A stretch of 64,000 bases of DNA from Flavisolibacter longurius (GCA_014163555.1 JACJGO010000023.1:1-64000), one strand, 5' to 3'. Counted from the first letter of the stretch, positions 1 to 8,717 are shown. Translations and numbers: made by a program. Notes: generated by a model from the letters alone, not told the origin.

Positions 1-109
1 CCATACCATCAAATCCGTCGAGAACCACTTGTGCCGGGTGCTTAATAAATACTACCACAACAAAAAACTCCTTATTCAACTATGCCAATACCCTTATACC
101 CGTACCTAA
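1..109 (+). CDS. C-terminal fragment of a helix-turn-helix regulator (LuxR-type or sigma-70 region 4)
   Basis: An open frame enters from the left edge (reading from base 2) and ends at a TAA at 107-109, giving about 35 residues. It starts with the motif HTIKSVENHLCRVLNK, which resembles the recognition helix of LuxR-type regulators and of ECF sigma region 4 (typically ..S.KTVENH...). The tail is basic and tyrosine-rich. Only the end of the gene is in the window, so the class cannot be settled; a response regulator or ECF sigma factor are both possible. Confidence 0.5.
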   Translation, partial: HTIKSVENHLCRVLNKYYHNKKLLIQLCQYPYTRT

Positions 110-172
110 TAAGTGAAAACAGTATAAACCCTTGAACTCGAGAACTGACCGGTTTCACGTCTCACATTTTAC

Positions 173-180
173 TATTTTAG
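173..180 (+). promoter_or_regulatory. -7 promoter-like element before the DinB-like gene
   Basis: TATTTTAG is one base from the Bacteroidota -7 consensus TAnnTTTG and ends 3 nt before the ATG at 184, so the transcript would be leaderless. No good -33 TTTG is visible at the usual distance. Confidence 0.35.
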
Positions 181-183
181 GGT

Positions 184-714
184 ATGATTCAGCAAACACC
201 CTGGTTTGAACGCCGGTTTCATTTTGATTTTCCGCTCAGCCATTTCCCGGTGGTTTTCAGCCGGCTCGAAGGCAGTATTTTTCGCCTGCAATGCATCCTG
301 GCAACCGCAGATGATGAGGCCTGCAGCCAAAGTCAAAACGGCTGGTCGGTAAAAGAACATCTGGGCCATCTCACAGACCTGGAAGAACTGTGGTGGGGCC
401 GCCTGCAGGATTTTCTAGACAACAAAGCGGAATTGCGTTCTGCTGATCTCACGAATACAAAAACTAACGAGGCCGGACACAATGAAAAAAGTTTGGAGCG
501 CCTAATGCAGGCCTTCGTTGTTGAACGGCAAAAAACGCTGGAAACCATCTACCATTTTGACCGGGGAACGTTAGGTCTAACCTCTGTCCATCCGCGTCTG
601 CAACAACCCATGCGACTCATCGATTCGCTTTATTTTGTGGCTGAACATGACGACCACCACATTGCTAAAATTTCTGGCCTTTTGCGCAAGCCCGAAGAAG
701 AAATCGTTGATTGA
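184..714 (+). CDS. DinB family protein
   Basis: A 176-aa soluble protein of the DinB/YfiT-like four-helix superfamily, whose members are metal-binding enzymes, often thiol transferases or uncharacterised stress proteins. Visible hallmarks are the WSVKEHLGHL segment near residues 55-65 and the C-terminal HDDHH cluster near residue 155, which together supply the histidines of the metal site. Length is usual for the family. The ATG follows a -7-like element by 3 nt. It stands alone between a regulator tail and the radical-SAM gene, so context does not reveal the substrate. Confidence 0.8.
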   Translation: MIQQTPWFERRFHFDFPLSHFPVVFSRLEGSIFRLQCILATADDEACSQSQNGWSVKEHLGHLTDLEELWWGRLQDFLDNKAELRSADLTNTKTNEAGHNEKSLERLMQAFVVERQKTLETIYHFDRGTLGLTSVHPRLQQPMRLIDSLYFVAEHDDHHIAKISGLLRKPEEEIVD

Positions 715-802
715 TTTTCTCTTCTGAAAACAAAGGTTTCATCAAGCATTTTCTTTAAGAAAATTACCACATTTCGGCACCCCTTTTTGCTAGCTTTTTT
801 AG

Positions 803-810
803 TATTTTTA
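803..810 (+). promoter_or_regulatory. -7 promoter-like element before the radical-SAM gene
   Basis: TATTTTTA (one mismatch to TAnnTTTG) ends 4 nt before the ATG at 815. The same arrangement and sequence occurs before the gene at 58557. It supports 815 rather than the out-of-frame ATG at 811, which meets a stop after three codons. Confidence 0.4.
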
Positions 811-814
811 ATGG

Positions 815-2071
815 ATGAATGACCGAGTGCTGGAGAAGCTTTCTATTCTTGCTGATGCTGCCAAATACGATGTGTCCTGCTCTTCGAGCGGAAGCAAACG
901 CAAGAACGAAAACAAAGGGTTGGGCAATGCTGAAGGAATGGGTATCTGTCATGCCTATACGGAAGACGGACGTTGTGTATCGCTCCTGAAAATCCTCCTG
1001 ACCAATCATTGCATTTTTGATTGTGCGTATTGTGTCAGCCGCAAAAGCAACGATGTAAAAAGGGCCGCTTTTACAGTGCAGGAAGTGGTGGATTTGACCA
1101 TCAACTTTTACCGTCGCAATTACATTGAAGGCCTTTTCCTAAGCTCCGGCATTTTTAAAGACCCTGACTATACGATGGAGCGGCTGGTGCTCATTGCCAA
1201 AAAGCTGCGTACCGAGCATACATTCAACGGCTACATCCACCTGAAAACCATTCCGGGTGCCAGCGATGACCTGATCCGGGAAGCCGGACTGTATGCCGAC
1301 CGTCTTTCCGTGAACGTAGAGATGCCGACAGAACAAAGCCTGAAACTGTTGGCGCCGGATAAAAATCGGGAAGACATGATCCGTCCGATGACTTTTTTAA
1401 AGAACGAGATTGTAGCCAACCGCGAGGAGAAAAAAGCATTGGTGAAAACCCGCCTGTTTGCGCCTGCCGGTCAAAGTACGCAAATGGTAATTGGTGCCAC
1501 GCCGGAAAGCGATTGGCAGATCCTGAAAATGGCGGGTTTGTTTTATGACCAGATGAAGCTCAAACGGGTATATTATTCCGGCTATGTTCCGGTGAGCAAC
1601 GACAACCGCTTACCGGCCATCGGCACACCGGTACCAATGGTGCGGGAAAACCGCCTGTACCAGGCTGACTGGCTTCTTCGTAACTATGGTTTTGGTGTTG
1701 ATGAAATTGTATCGCCGGAAAACCCTTTTTTGGATATGCAGATTGATCCGAAGCTGGCCTGGGCGCTTCGCAACCTGCACCAGTTCCCGGTGGACATTAA
1801 CCGGGCGGATTTGGATGTAATCAAACGCATACCTGGTATCGGTCTTCAATCGGCGCAAAAGATCTGGGAGGCACGCAAGTTCAACAAACTGACCTGGGAT
1901 CACCTGAAGAAATTCAACATTGCCACCAATCGGGCCAAGTATTTTTTGAACATGAAAGTGCAGGACTTCCGGCCAAAAGATTATACGCCGGAGCAGATCC
2001 GGAATTTTATTCTGGCCACGTCGCAAACCAAATACGCTGCCAATCATTCACCCCAATTAAACCTGTTTTAA
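815..2071 (+). CDS. putative DNA modification/repair radical SAM protein (TIGR03916-like)
   Basis: A 418-aa radical SAM enzyme. The 4Fe-4S cluster motif CxxxCxxC is at Cys66, Cys70 and Cys73 (NHCIFDCAYC), with further cysteines at 22, 45 and 54. After the TIM-barrel region, residues about 325-370 carry helix-hairpin-helix text (INRADLDVIKRIPGIG), a DNA-binding element. This combination is known from the family annotated as radical SAM linked to uracil-DNA glycosylase; its reaction is unknown. The next gene starts 2 nt after the stop and is the usual partner, so the two almost surely act together on DNA. Confidence 0.85.
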   Translation: MNDRVLEKLSILADAAKYDVSCSSSGSKRKNENKGLGNAEGMGICHAYTEDGRCVSLLKILLTNHCIFDCAYCVSRKSNDVKRAAFTVQEVVDLTINFYRRNYIEGLFLSSGIFKDPDYTMERLVLIAKKLRTEHTFNGYIHLKTIPGASDDLIREAGLYADRLSVNVEMPTEQSLKLLAPDKNREDMIRPMTFLKNEIVANREEKKALVKTRLFAPAGQSTQMVIGATPESDWQILKMAGLFYDQMKLKRVYYSGYVPVSNDNRLPAIGTPVPMVRENRLYQADWLLRNYGFGVDEIVSPENPFLDMQIDPKLAWALRNLHQFPVDINRADLDVIKRIPGIGLQSAQKIWEARKFNKLTWDHLKKFNIATNRAKYFLNMKVQDFRPKDYTPEQIRNFILATSQTKYAANHSPQLNLF

Positions 2072-2073
2072 CC

Positions 2074-2895
2074 ATGCAAACCATTGTTTATAACGGCAGC
2101 TTTGAGGGCTTTTTGTGTGCCGTGTTTGATGTGTATGAATATAAATTAACGGACGTGAACATTGTGTCGGCGCACAAGCATCAGCCTTCGCTTTTTGCTG
2201 AACCACACCATGTAAACTTCAACCTGCAACATAGCGATCGTGTGTGGAAAGGCCTGCAGAAAAAGCTGACAAAAGCGGCACAGGACCAGGTCTACCGCAC
2301 CTTTCTTTCCGAGATTGATGGCATTGAAAACACACTGTTGCAATACATACAATACGTGTTCTCTTCCGAAACCTTTATGGAAGAAGATTACAGCAATGCT
2401 GCAGTTCTCACCGTTTTTCAAACAGCCAAAAAGGTGTGGCGGGAAAAGCACCGCATGGAAGCCTTTGTCCGCTTTCAGCACACGGCCGATGGCCTGTATT
2501 ATGCCATCATCGACCCGGACTTCAATGTGCTGCCGCTGATTGCCGATCATTTTAAAACCCGTTATGCCGACCAGCGCTGGATGATCTACGATGGCCGTCG
2601 CCGCTACGGGCTTTATTACGATCTCAACTCTGTTACCACCGTACAGATCCAATTTGCCGAAGCAGTTGGCAACAGCAGTGATGTGTCGCAGGTGTATGAT
2701 GAAACGGAGGCTATTTACCAGCAGTTGTGGAAGCAGTACTTCAAAAGCATCAACATTGCAGCCCGTAAAAATACAAAGCTGCATATCCAGCACATGCCAC
2801 GCCGTTACTGGAAATACCTTCCTGAAAAATCGCCCCTGGAAAATGGCGGCGGCTTGCAGGACCGGCTAACCAACTGGACCTATCGGAGAGCCTAG
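2074..2895 (+). CDS. TIGR03915/DUF4130 family putative DNA repair protein
   Basis: A 273-aa protein that starts 2 nt after the radical-SAM gene, so it is probably translationally coupled. It matches the DUF4130 family in pattern: N-terminal YNGSFEGFLCAVFDVYEYK, a central WREKHRMEAFVRFQ segment with a DPDFNVLPLIADHF stretch, and a C-terminal basic MPRRYWKYLPEK. In many bacteria this domain is fused to a uracil-DNA glycosylase-like domain; here the protein ends before any such domain. Function is unknown; a role with the radical SAM enzyme in base repair or modification is inference from linkage. Confidence 0.8.
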   Translation: MQTIVYNGSFEGFLCAVFDVYEYKLTDVNIVSAHKHQPSLFAEPHHVNFNLQHSDRVWKGLQKKLTKAAQDQVYRTFLSEIDGIENTLLQYIQYVFSSETFMEEDYSNAAVLTVFQTAKKVWREKHRMEAFVRFQHTADGLYYAIIDPDFNVLPLIADHFKTRYADQRWMIYDGRRRYGLYYDLNSVTTVQIQFAEAVGNSSDVSQVYDETEAIYQQLWKQYFKSINIAARKNTKLHIQHMPRRYWKYLPEKSPLENGGGLQDRLTNWTYRRA

Positions 2896-2994
2896 GAAAA
2901 AGTAGGCGGTAAGGAATTGGCAGTAGGCTGTAATGGGTATTTCATAACTACGAAGCAAAAACCACAAACAACAAACCCTGCTCCCTTCAGTCTG

Positions 2995-3002
2995 TATCTT
3001 TG
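2995..3002 (+). promoter_or_regulatory. -7 promoter element TATCTTTG
   Basis: A perfect TAnnTTTG ends 4 nt before ATG 3007. It argues that translation begins at 3007 and not at an in-frame ATG at 2917, whose extra 30 codons would read through this promoter and low-complexity intergenic text. Confidence 0.55.
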
Positions 3003-3006
3003 CGGC

Positions 3007-3801
3007 ATGCCCTTTTTCACCGACCAGTTGAACCGCACCATTGAACTTACGTCGAGGCCTACACGCATTGCTTCATTGGTGCCTTCCCAGACAGAGTTGT
3101 TACACGATCTCGGGCTGGGGCCAGAGGTTGTTGGCATTACCAAATTTTGTGTACATCCAGAAAGTTGGTTTCGGGAGAAAGCCCGCATTGGCGGAACAAA
3201 AAATATCAACCTTGAAAAGCTGGCTTCTTTACAACCTGATTTGGTCATTGCCAACAAAGAAGAAAATGTCAGGGAGCAAGTAAAAGCATTGGCTGAACAA
3301 TTTCCCGTTTGGGTAAGTGATGTAAACACCCTTGCCGATGCGTATGGTATGATCGAAAGCCTTGGTGCGATAACGGGAAAGGAGGAAACAGCAAAAGCAA
3401 TGGTTGAGAACATCCAATTGCAGTTCTACCAACTCCAAACTTCAAACAACAAACTACAAACTGCTTATCTTATCTGGAAAGATCCTTACATGACGGTCGG
3501 CGGCGACACCTTTATTCATCACCTACTGGAAGCAGCAGGCTTTCAAAATGTGTTTGGGCAAGAGGAACGTTATCCGGTTATTACTATCGACGATTTGAAG
3601 AATAGTAATTGCCAATGCATCCTGCTTTCTTCCGAACCCTACCCTTTTCAGCAAAAGCACATTAATGAATTTTTGCAACTGCTTCCAAACACGCAAATTA
3701 TTTTGGTTGACGGAGAAATGTTTAGCTGGTATGGAAGCCGTCTGCAGAAAGCCCCGGCCTATTTCCGTACGCTTCAAAAACAATTAGGCCTGTTGATGTA
3801 A
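3007..3801 (+). CDS. BtuF-like periplasmic/cobalamin-type substrate-binding protein
   Basis: About 264 aa of the helical-backbone metal/cobalamin receptor superfamily (periplasmic-binding fold 3). Visible signatures are RIASLVPSQTELLHDLG near the N-terminus, GGTKNINLEKLASLQPDLVIA about residue 65, and IWKDPYMTVGGDTFIHHLLE in the second lobe. There is no obvious signal peptide or lipobox from the chosen start, which is common in Bacteroidota members of this group. Residues about 141-153 (YQLQTSNNKLQTA) are encoded by low-complexity DNA that matches an intergenic repeat (see findings). No permease or ATPase gene is adjacent. The next gene starts 9 nt downstream. Confidence 0.75.
   Translation: MPFFTDQLNRTIELTSRPTRIASLVPSQTELLHDLGLGPEVVGITKFCVHPESWFREKARIGGTKNINLEKLASLQPDLVIANKEENVREQVKALAEQFPVWVSDVNTLADAYGMIESLGAITGKEETAKAMVENIQLQFYQLQTSNNKLQTAYLIWKDPYMTVGGDTFIHHLLEAAGFQNVFGQEERYPVITIDDLKNSNCQCILLSSEPYPFQQKHINEFLQLLPNTQIILVDGEMFSWYGSRLQKAPAYFRTLQKQLGLLM
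3441..3462 (+). repeat. dispersed low-complexity repeat inside a coding region
   Basis: This 22-nt A/C-rich block differs from the intergenic block at 8676-8697 at only two positions, and a shorter copy (CACAAACAACAAAC) lies at 2963-2976. Here it is translated in frame as part of the BtuF-like protein. Confidence 0.6.
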
Positions 3802-3810
3802 ATTCGGGCT

Positions 3811-4884
3811 ATGCAGGATAATGCGAAGCCATCCCGGAAAAAAAAGTTCTTCCCCCTGAGCCCGGCATTACGCCAATACTTAAAAACGCACGGGCGGGAA
3901 ACGGTATTGCCGGTTTCGTATAACGACCTGCTTCATATAGGACACTCAGTTCCCCTGCTTGACAAAGCAGGAAAAGATACGCTTTGGGAAAAAGCGCTGT
4001 ACGAGGAAAAGCATTGGACCAAACTGAAAGCCGGTCTTATCAAGCTGTATGCGATCCTGAAAACGGAAGGTGATTACAGCTTTACCAAACATCTGGACGT
4101 AGCCCGGGTGGATTATTGCACCTTTGGCAACTCCCATCCGTTTCGCATTCGAATTGTCAATAATTACAATGACAATTACGATCATTATTACATCAAAAAA
4201 GAAGATGCCTCCCGGGTATATGGATTAGAGTTGGAGCATATTCTTTCTCCCAACCGCATCACCTTTTTATCGCACAACGATACACTTGTGGAAGAACACA
4301 TCCCCGGCATTCCGGGTGATGCTTTTATCCGGGATTATTTTGATCGTCCGGAAACCAACAAGATCCGCATAGCCAAAGAATTTGTGAAGTTTAATGAGCG
4401 TTGTTTTTTACGCCTTTTGGGCGATATGCGCAGCTATAATTTTGTGGTGGATATCACTCCCGATATCGAAGATTACCAGTACCGCATCCGGGCTATTGAT
4501 TTTGACCAGCAGTCTTATGAAGGCCGGAAGAGCTTATACCTCCCTCAATTTTTTAAAGAAAACAATCCGTATGTAGAATTGACAATGAAATACCTGAACA
4601 AGGATTCCATCGAGCAATACCAGGCCGAAGAACGGACCCTGATTGCCTACCGGCTGGCCACAGCCCGCTACCGGATCATGGAGTTGTTGAATGTGATGGC
4701 AAAGGATACGGTTTCAACCGAAGAGAAAAAAGCGCAGTTAAAAAACGAGCTCGGGGAGCATTTTCAAACCCATGCATTCCGTCGCTGCCGGACGATGGGA
4801 GAACTGGTAAAAACAGTTCTGCGGTATGCGCTGAAGCCCCATCTTTCCCGCCTGCAGCGTAACTTAGGAAAGTCCTTGCATTAA
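3811..4884 (+). CDS. conserved protein of unknown function, possible kinase-like fold
   Basis: A 357-aa soluble basic protein with no signal peptide. I do not recognise a named family with certainty. Residues about 200-240 read FLRLLGDMRSYNFVVD followed by IRAIDFDQQ, which recalls the catalytic loop (xGDxxxxN) and DFG-like metal site of aminoglycoside-phosphotransferase-type kinases, with the catalytic-loop His missing; LVEEHIPGIPG upstream recalls the hinge region. The gene starts 9 nt after the BtuF-like gene and is probably cotranscribed. Its last 4 bases overlap the end of the convergent histidine kinase gene. Kinase-like assignment is inference. Confidence 0.6.
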   Translation: MQDNAKPSRKKKFFPLSPALRQYLKTHGRETVLPVSYNDLLHIGHSVPLLDKAGKDTLWEKALYEEKHWTKLKAGLIKLYAILKTEGDYSFTKHLDVARVDYCTFGNSHPFRIRIVNNYNDNYDHYYIKKEDASRVYGLELEHILSPNRITFLSHNDTLVEEHIPGIPGDAFIRDYFDRPETNKIRIAKEFVKFNERCFLRLLGDMRSYNFVVDITPDIEDYQYRIRAIDFDQQSYEGRKSLYLPQFFKENNPYVELTMKYLNKDSIEQYQAEERTLIAYRLATARYRIMELLNVMAKDTVSTEEKKAQLKNELGEHFQTHAFRRCRTMGELVKTVLRYALKPHLSRLQRNLGKSLH

Positions 4885-6887
4885 GATACTTCTGACGGAG
4901 AGGCAATGGTTTCTACTTCCTCCTGGTGCGGAAAACAAACCCGAAGCCTGCAGCCTTCGCCGGAACTGGAATCAACCGAAAGTTTTCCGTTGAATGCTTT
5001 CACCCGGCTGGCAATGTTGTTTAGTCCAATGCCATTGGTGCGGGCCGAGGGCTCAAAGCCTTTTCCGTTGTCTTCCACCAGCAATTCTGTTTCTGTATCG
5101 GTTTGTGAAAGCACAATCGAAACAGCGGTGGCGCCGGCATGTTTTATAATATTGTTCAATTGTTCCTGTACAATGCGGTAAATAGCTAGTGCTTCTTCTT
5201 TCCGGATAGACCGATGATAACTCTCTGCGCAAAAGTGAATTTGAAATCCTGTGCAGGTGGAGAGGTTTTCTATCAGCGCCTGCAAGGAGTCAACCAGCGA
5301 TTGTGTTCCCAAAGTGGGTGCCGACAACCGGTGCGAAAGCTTTCGAATCTCGCCAATACACTGCATCAGGTAGCCAATGGAACGGCCAATAAGTTCGTTT
5401 CGCAAGGGCTCTTTTTGAAGAGCTGTTTCCAGGTAAAGTTTTACTGTAGTCAGTATCTGGTTTACGTTATCGTGCAATTCATGCCCGATCAGCTCCCGCT
5501 CTTGTTCCTGTGCAATGATCATTTGCCTTGTCATGATCCGCTGGTAACGCTTTTGTTCATTTTGCAGCTTTTGTTCAATGCGCTTTCGCTGCGTTACATC
5601 GCGGATCAACAGGAGGCTGTACCAACGGCCACGTTCATCCGTAAACGAAGACATAGCAATTTCGCCAATAAATTTCCGGCCGTTCCCGGTGTGAAAAACT
5701 ACCTCCTTTTCATCGATGCAAAAACAACCGTTTTTATCCACCGATACCTGTAGCGCAGGCTCTGATTTTTCAAATAGTTTCTTAAATGCAATCTTTCTAC
5801 TTCCTGTCAATGTTTTACCAAACAGCGCCGAAGCTGCCTGGTTAATGGCTTCTATGGTTCCATCCGACCGTACCAATAAAATAGCATCCAGGCTGCTTTC
5901 AAAGATCGAACGGTATTTTGCTTCGCTTGACCGCAAAACTTTTATCATACGCCTGCGATGGCTCAGGGAAATGAACACGGCCGTCAAAAACACAAGCAGC
6001 AAAAAACTGGTGGAAAATCCAAAGAACAGATCCCGCTTTCTGCGTTCTTCGAAACGGGCCAGAATATCAGACTCCGTTTTTCCAATGGTGGCAATTATAG
6101 GCAGGTTCTGTAACCGGCGATAGCTGAAGTAGGTGGGAATGCCCCGAATGGCATCTTTCGCAAAATAACTGCCTACTGGATTTTCGGCCACATAAGCAAA
6201 CAGCGGGCTTTTGCTGATGTTTTCTCCATTGCTTTCCACCTTACCGGTGCGACGGGAATAGGTAATGCCATCCGGTGAGATGAGGGAAAGAATATCATTC
6301 TCCCGCAAACTGGCCTGCGAATAAAATGACATGAAGGTTGATGGAAGGACTTGCATGGCCACGGCACCCAAAAAGCGACCCTCCGCATTGTGCATTCCAC
6401 GGCTGATTACAATCACCGGTTTTTGAATGCTGCGTGATTTTAATGGTTTGGTGATAATGAGGGTATCTCTTTTTGATTTTAAATGTGCAAAAAAGTAGCG
6501 GTCCCCTATCTGCAGCCGACCAGTTTTTATCGCCGGATAATGATAGACTGCAGCACCGGTACTGTCGGTAATGGCCAGTCCGCTGAAGTAAGGCACCGTA
6601 AAAACCCCACTGGTTAAAAAACGTTCCAGGTCTATTTTTTTTCCGCTTCGCAGGTATTCCTGTTTTACCATCTGCAAGGTAGCGTCGGCATCACGGATGG
6701 TGCGGATGGTATGTTGCTCCAGTGTAATTGCCAGGTTATCGTTGTGCTCAATAGCAGCCTGCAGCGTTTCAGTTCGATCTGTTTTAATCTGCCGGAGAAT
6801 TTGCGTCCAAATCAGGAAGAGCAACAAAAAATAAAAACCTGCTAACCAATAAACCAGCAAACGATTTTTACGAAGCAGCGCTTTCAT
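4881..6887 (-). CDS. membrane sensor histidine kinase with CACHE, PAS and HisKA_3 domains
   Basis: A 668-aa NarL-type sensor kinase. Order: cytoplasmic start, TM near residues 10-30, extracytoplasmic CACHE-like sensor to about residue 285 (contains FFAHLKSKRDTLIITKP and GDRYFF), second TM near 290-312, PAS domain about 322-445 (SIFESSLDAILLVRSDGTIE), coiled linker, HisKA_3 with phospho-acceptor His472 (GHELHDNVNQ), and HATPase_c with DNGKGFEP and GIGLNNIASR. No response regulator is adjacent, so it is an orphan here. It converges with the unknown gene at 3811, overlapping it by 4 bp. A -7 element lies 14 nt before the ATG. Confidence 0.9.
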   Translation of the reverse strand: MKALLRKNRLLVYWLAGFYFLLLFLIWTQILRQIKTDRTETLQAAIEHNDNLAITLEQHTIRTIRDADATLQMVKQEYLRSGKKIDLERFLTSGVFTVPYFSGLAITDSTGAAVYHYPAIKTGRLQIGDRYFFAHLKSKRDTLIITKPLKSRSIQKPVIVISRGMHNAEGRFLGAVAMQVLPSTFMSFYSQASLRENDILSLISPDGITYSRRTGKVESNGENISKSPLFAYVAENPVGSYFAKDAIRGIPTYFSYRRLQNLPIIATIGKTESDILARFEERRKRDLFFGFSTSFLLLVFLTAVFISLSHRRRMIKVLRSSEAKYRSIFESSLDAILLVRSDGTIEAINQAASALFGKTLTGSRKIAFKKLFEKSEPALQVSVDKNGCFCIDEKEVVFHTGNGRKFIGEIAMSSFTDERGRWYSLLLIRDVTQRKRIEQKLQNEQKRYQRIMTRQMIIAQEQERELIGHELHDNVNQILTTVKLYLETALQKEPLRNELIGRSIGYLMQCIGEIRKLSHRLSAPTLGTQSLVDSLQALIENLSTCTGFQIHFCAESYHRSIRKEEALAIYRIVQEQLNNIIKHAGATAVSIVLSQTDTETELLVEDNGKGFEPSARTNGIGLNNIASRVKAFNGKLSVDSSSGEGCRLRVCFPHQEEVETIASPSEVS

Positions 6888-6901
6888 ATTTTCACCATTT
6901 T

Positions 6902-6909
6902 CAAACCTA
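6902..6909 (-). promoter_or_regulatory. -7 promoter element for the histidine kinase
   Basis: On the minus strand TAGGTTTG fits TAnnTTTG exactly and ends 14 nt before the ATG at 6887. No clear -33 box was found. Confidence 0.45.
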
Positions 6910-7352
6910 TAACAGACAAATCCGGAAGCAGATTAAAAACCCCGCTAACAAAAGAAACACTTGCACTGGTTTCTGATAATCGCTCAACGTTTTCGTTCTT
7001 CAAAAACGGATATGGAAAGTGGTAATAAGACGGAAGCAAACATTTGAAATAGGGAACAATTGCAAACCGTTTGCTGGCATTGCAGAATTGAATATTGGGA
7101 TCAGCCGGGTATCCGGCATGTTGATATTGGTTTTTCATAATCAGTACGTTTATCAACTTTCATCTTCCAAACAAAAGACAAAAGGGTCAGGCACCTAAAA
7201 AATCATGAAAATAGATTGATTTTTTTCAATGGGTAACTTTCCGGCAGGCAAAAACCCTGTTGTAATGGTTATTACTTACAACAATCGAATGATAATGAAG
7301 TAGCAGTGGATAAACAGGATTAAAATCAGTTGTCATGCCCAGTCGAATCCTG
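6910..7352. other. intergenic region without a convincing gene
   Basis: About 440 bp between the histidine kinase (minus) and fbaA (plus). A 90-codon minus-strand frame at 6884-7156 has no family resemblance and overlaps the kinase start and its promoter. Nothing else is recognisable here. Confidence 0.5.
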
Positions 7353-7382
7353 TTGTATACAATGCCGAATTTCTTATATTCG
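7353..7382 (+). promoter_or_regulatory. predicted fbaA promoter
   Basis: A TTG at 7353-7355 and TATATTCG at 7375-7382 (one mismatch to TAnnTTTG) are separated by 19 bp, the normal spacing of Bacteroidota -33/-7 promoters. The leader to ATG 7447 would be roughly 55-60 nt. Confidence 0.4.
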
Positions 7383-7446
7383 CCCCACTTTACGGTTGTC
7401 TTGCGCTGGGTAACAAACTTTTAATCAAAAACATCCCGAACAAAAA

Positions 7447-8514
7447 ATGAAGAAATACTCTACCGGAGTTCTTTTTGGCGATGAACTGAAAGCACTCCTG
7501 CAAGATGCAAAAGACAACAATTTTGCCCTCCCCGCAGTCAACACGATTGGCACCAACACCATCAACGCTACACTGGAAACGGCAGCCAAAGTCAACTCGC
7601 CGGTGATCATCCAGTTTTCGAATGGTGGCGCCCAGTTTATTGCCGGTAAGGGCATGCCTAACGATAACCTCCAGGGCAACATCAGCGGTGCTATTTCCGG
7701 CGCCCTGCACATTCACAACGTTGCCAAATATTACGGCGTTCCGGTTGTCCTGCATACCGATCACGCCGCCAAAAAATGGCTGCCCTGGGTTGGTGGTCTT
7801 ATTGATGCCGGCGAACAGTTTTTCAAAGAAAAAGGCCAACCCCTGTTTTCTTCTCACATGATGGATCTGTCAGAAGAACCCATTGAAGAAAACATTCAGC
7901 TTTCGGTAGAATTCTTCAAACGGCTTGCACCGCTCGGAATGGGAATTGAAATCGAGTTGGGTGTTACCGGCGGCGAAGAAGATGGCGTTGACAATTCAGG
8001 CGTGGAAAATGATAAATTGTACACACAGCCCAATGAAGTGGCTTTTGCGTATGAAGAACTGCGGAAAATTGGTGATCTTTTTACCATTGCCGCTGCCTTT
8101 GGCAACGTGCACGGTGTGTATAAGCCGGGTAACGTGGAGTTACGTCCCGATATTCTGAACAACAGCCAGAAATATATCCAGGAGAAATTTGGTACAGGGC
8201 CCAAACCGGTGTTCTTTGTTTTCCACGGTGGCAGTGGTTCACCACAACACCAGATCCGCGAGGCTATTTCTTACGGTGCCATTAAAATGAACATTGACAC
8301 CGACCTGCAATGGGCGTTCTGGGAAGGCATCAAAGACTTCTACAAAAAGAATGAAGGCTACCTGCAGGGCCAATTGGGCAACCCCGAAGGGGAAGACAAA
8401 CCCAACAAGAAATTTTATGACCCCCGAATATGGTTGCGGAAAGGCGAAGAGTCCTTTATCAAGCGACTGGAAGTTGCGTTTGATGACCTCAATTGTATCA
8501 ACCGTAATGCGTGA
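7447..8514 (+). CDS. fbaA: class II fructose-bisphosphate aldolase
   Basis: A 355-aa zinc-dependent aldolase of the class IIA (E. coli FbaA) type, cleaving fructose 1,6-bisphosphate to glyceraldehyde 3-phosphate and dihydroxyacetone phosphate in glycolysis, and condensing them in gluconeogenesis. Signatures: LPAVNTIGTNTINATLE near the N-terminus, the metal and catalytic LHTDHAAKKW near residue 100, ELGVTGGEEDGVD with the active-site loop about 175, VFHGGSGSP about residue 260, and the phosphate-binding NIDTDLQWA. Length equals the family norm. It has its own terminator and is followed in the same direction by a class I aldolase. Confidence 0.96.
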   Translation: MKKYSTGVLFGDELKALLQDAKDNNFALPAVNTIGTNTINATLETAAKVNSPVIIQFSNGGAQFIAGKGMPNDNLQGNISGAISGALHIHNVAKYYGVPVVLHTDHAAKKWLPWVGGLIDAGEQFFKEKGQPLFSSHMMDLSEEPIEENIQLSVEFFKRLAPLGMGIEIELGVTGGEEDGVDNSGVENDKLYTQPNEVAFAYEELRKIGDLFTIAAAFGNVHGVYKPGNVELRPDILNNSQKYIQEKFGTGPKPVFFVFHGGSGSPQHQIREAISYGAIKMNIDTDLQWAFWEGIKDFYKKNEGYLQGQLGNPEGEDKPNKKFYDPRIWLRKGEESFIKRLEVAFDDLNCINRNA

Positions 8515-8564
8515 CGTCAACCGTGAAATGTCAAACGTGAAACTGTGATCTCACTAAATTCTAT

Positions 8565-8596
8565 AAAACCCTGCCTCGTGCAGGGTTTTCTTTTTT
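8565..8596 (+). terminator. rho-independent terminator of fbaA
   Basis: A 10-bp perfect stem AAAACCCTGC / GCAGGGTTTT with a 5-nt loop is followed by CTTTTTT. It lies 50 nt after the fbaA stop. Confidence 0.85.
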
Positions 8597-8675
8597 AACT
8601 ACCTCTCCAACTATACCTATTCCATCATCCACATTGAAAATGACGAAACGACACATCAAACTTTAAACTACAAAC

Positions 8676-8697
8676 GTCAAACAACAAACTCCAAACT
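8676..8697 (+). repeat. intergenic copy of a dispersed A/C-rich repeat
   Basis: Matches 3441-3462 at 20 of 22 positions and sits in a longer run of CAAACT/ACAAAC units (about 8655-8700) just upstream of the class I aldolase promoter. Confidence 0.55.
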
Positions 8698-8709
8698 CCC
8701 AACCCTTTC

Positions 8710-8717
8710 TATCTTTG
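8710..8717 (+). promoter_or_regulatory. -7 promoter element of the class I aldolase
   Basis: TATCTTTG is a perfect TAnnTTTG, 44 nt before ATG 8762, giving a leader of about 35-40 nt. No -33 TTTG is evident in the A/C-rich upstream sequence. Confidence 0.5.

Noticed and set aside
2917-3006. N-terminal extension of the BtuF-like protein
   Set aside because: Reads through A/C-rich repeat text and a perfect -7 element; start moved to 3007.
6884-7156. 90-aa minus-strand frame upstream of the histidine kinase
   Set aside because: No family resemblance, overlaps the kinase start and its -7 element; treated as chance.
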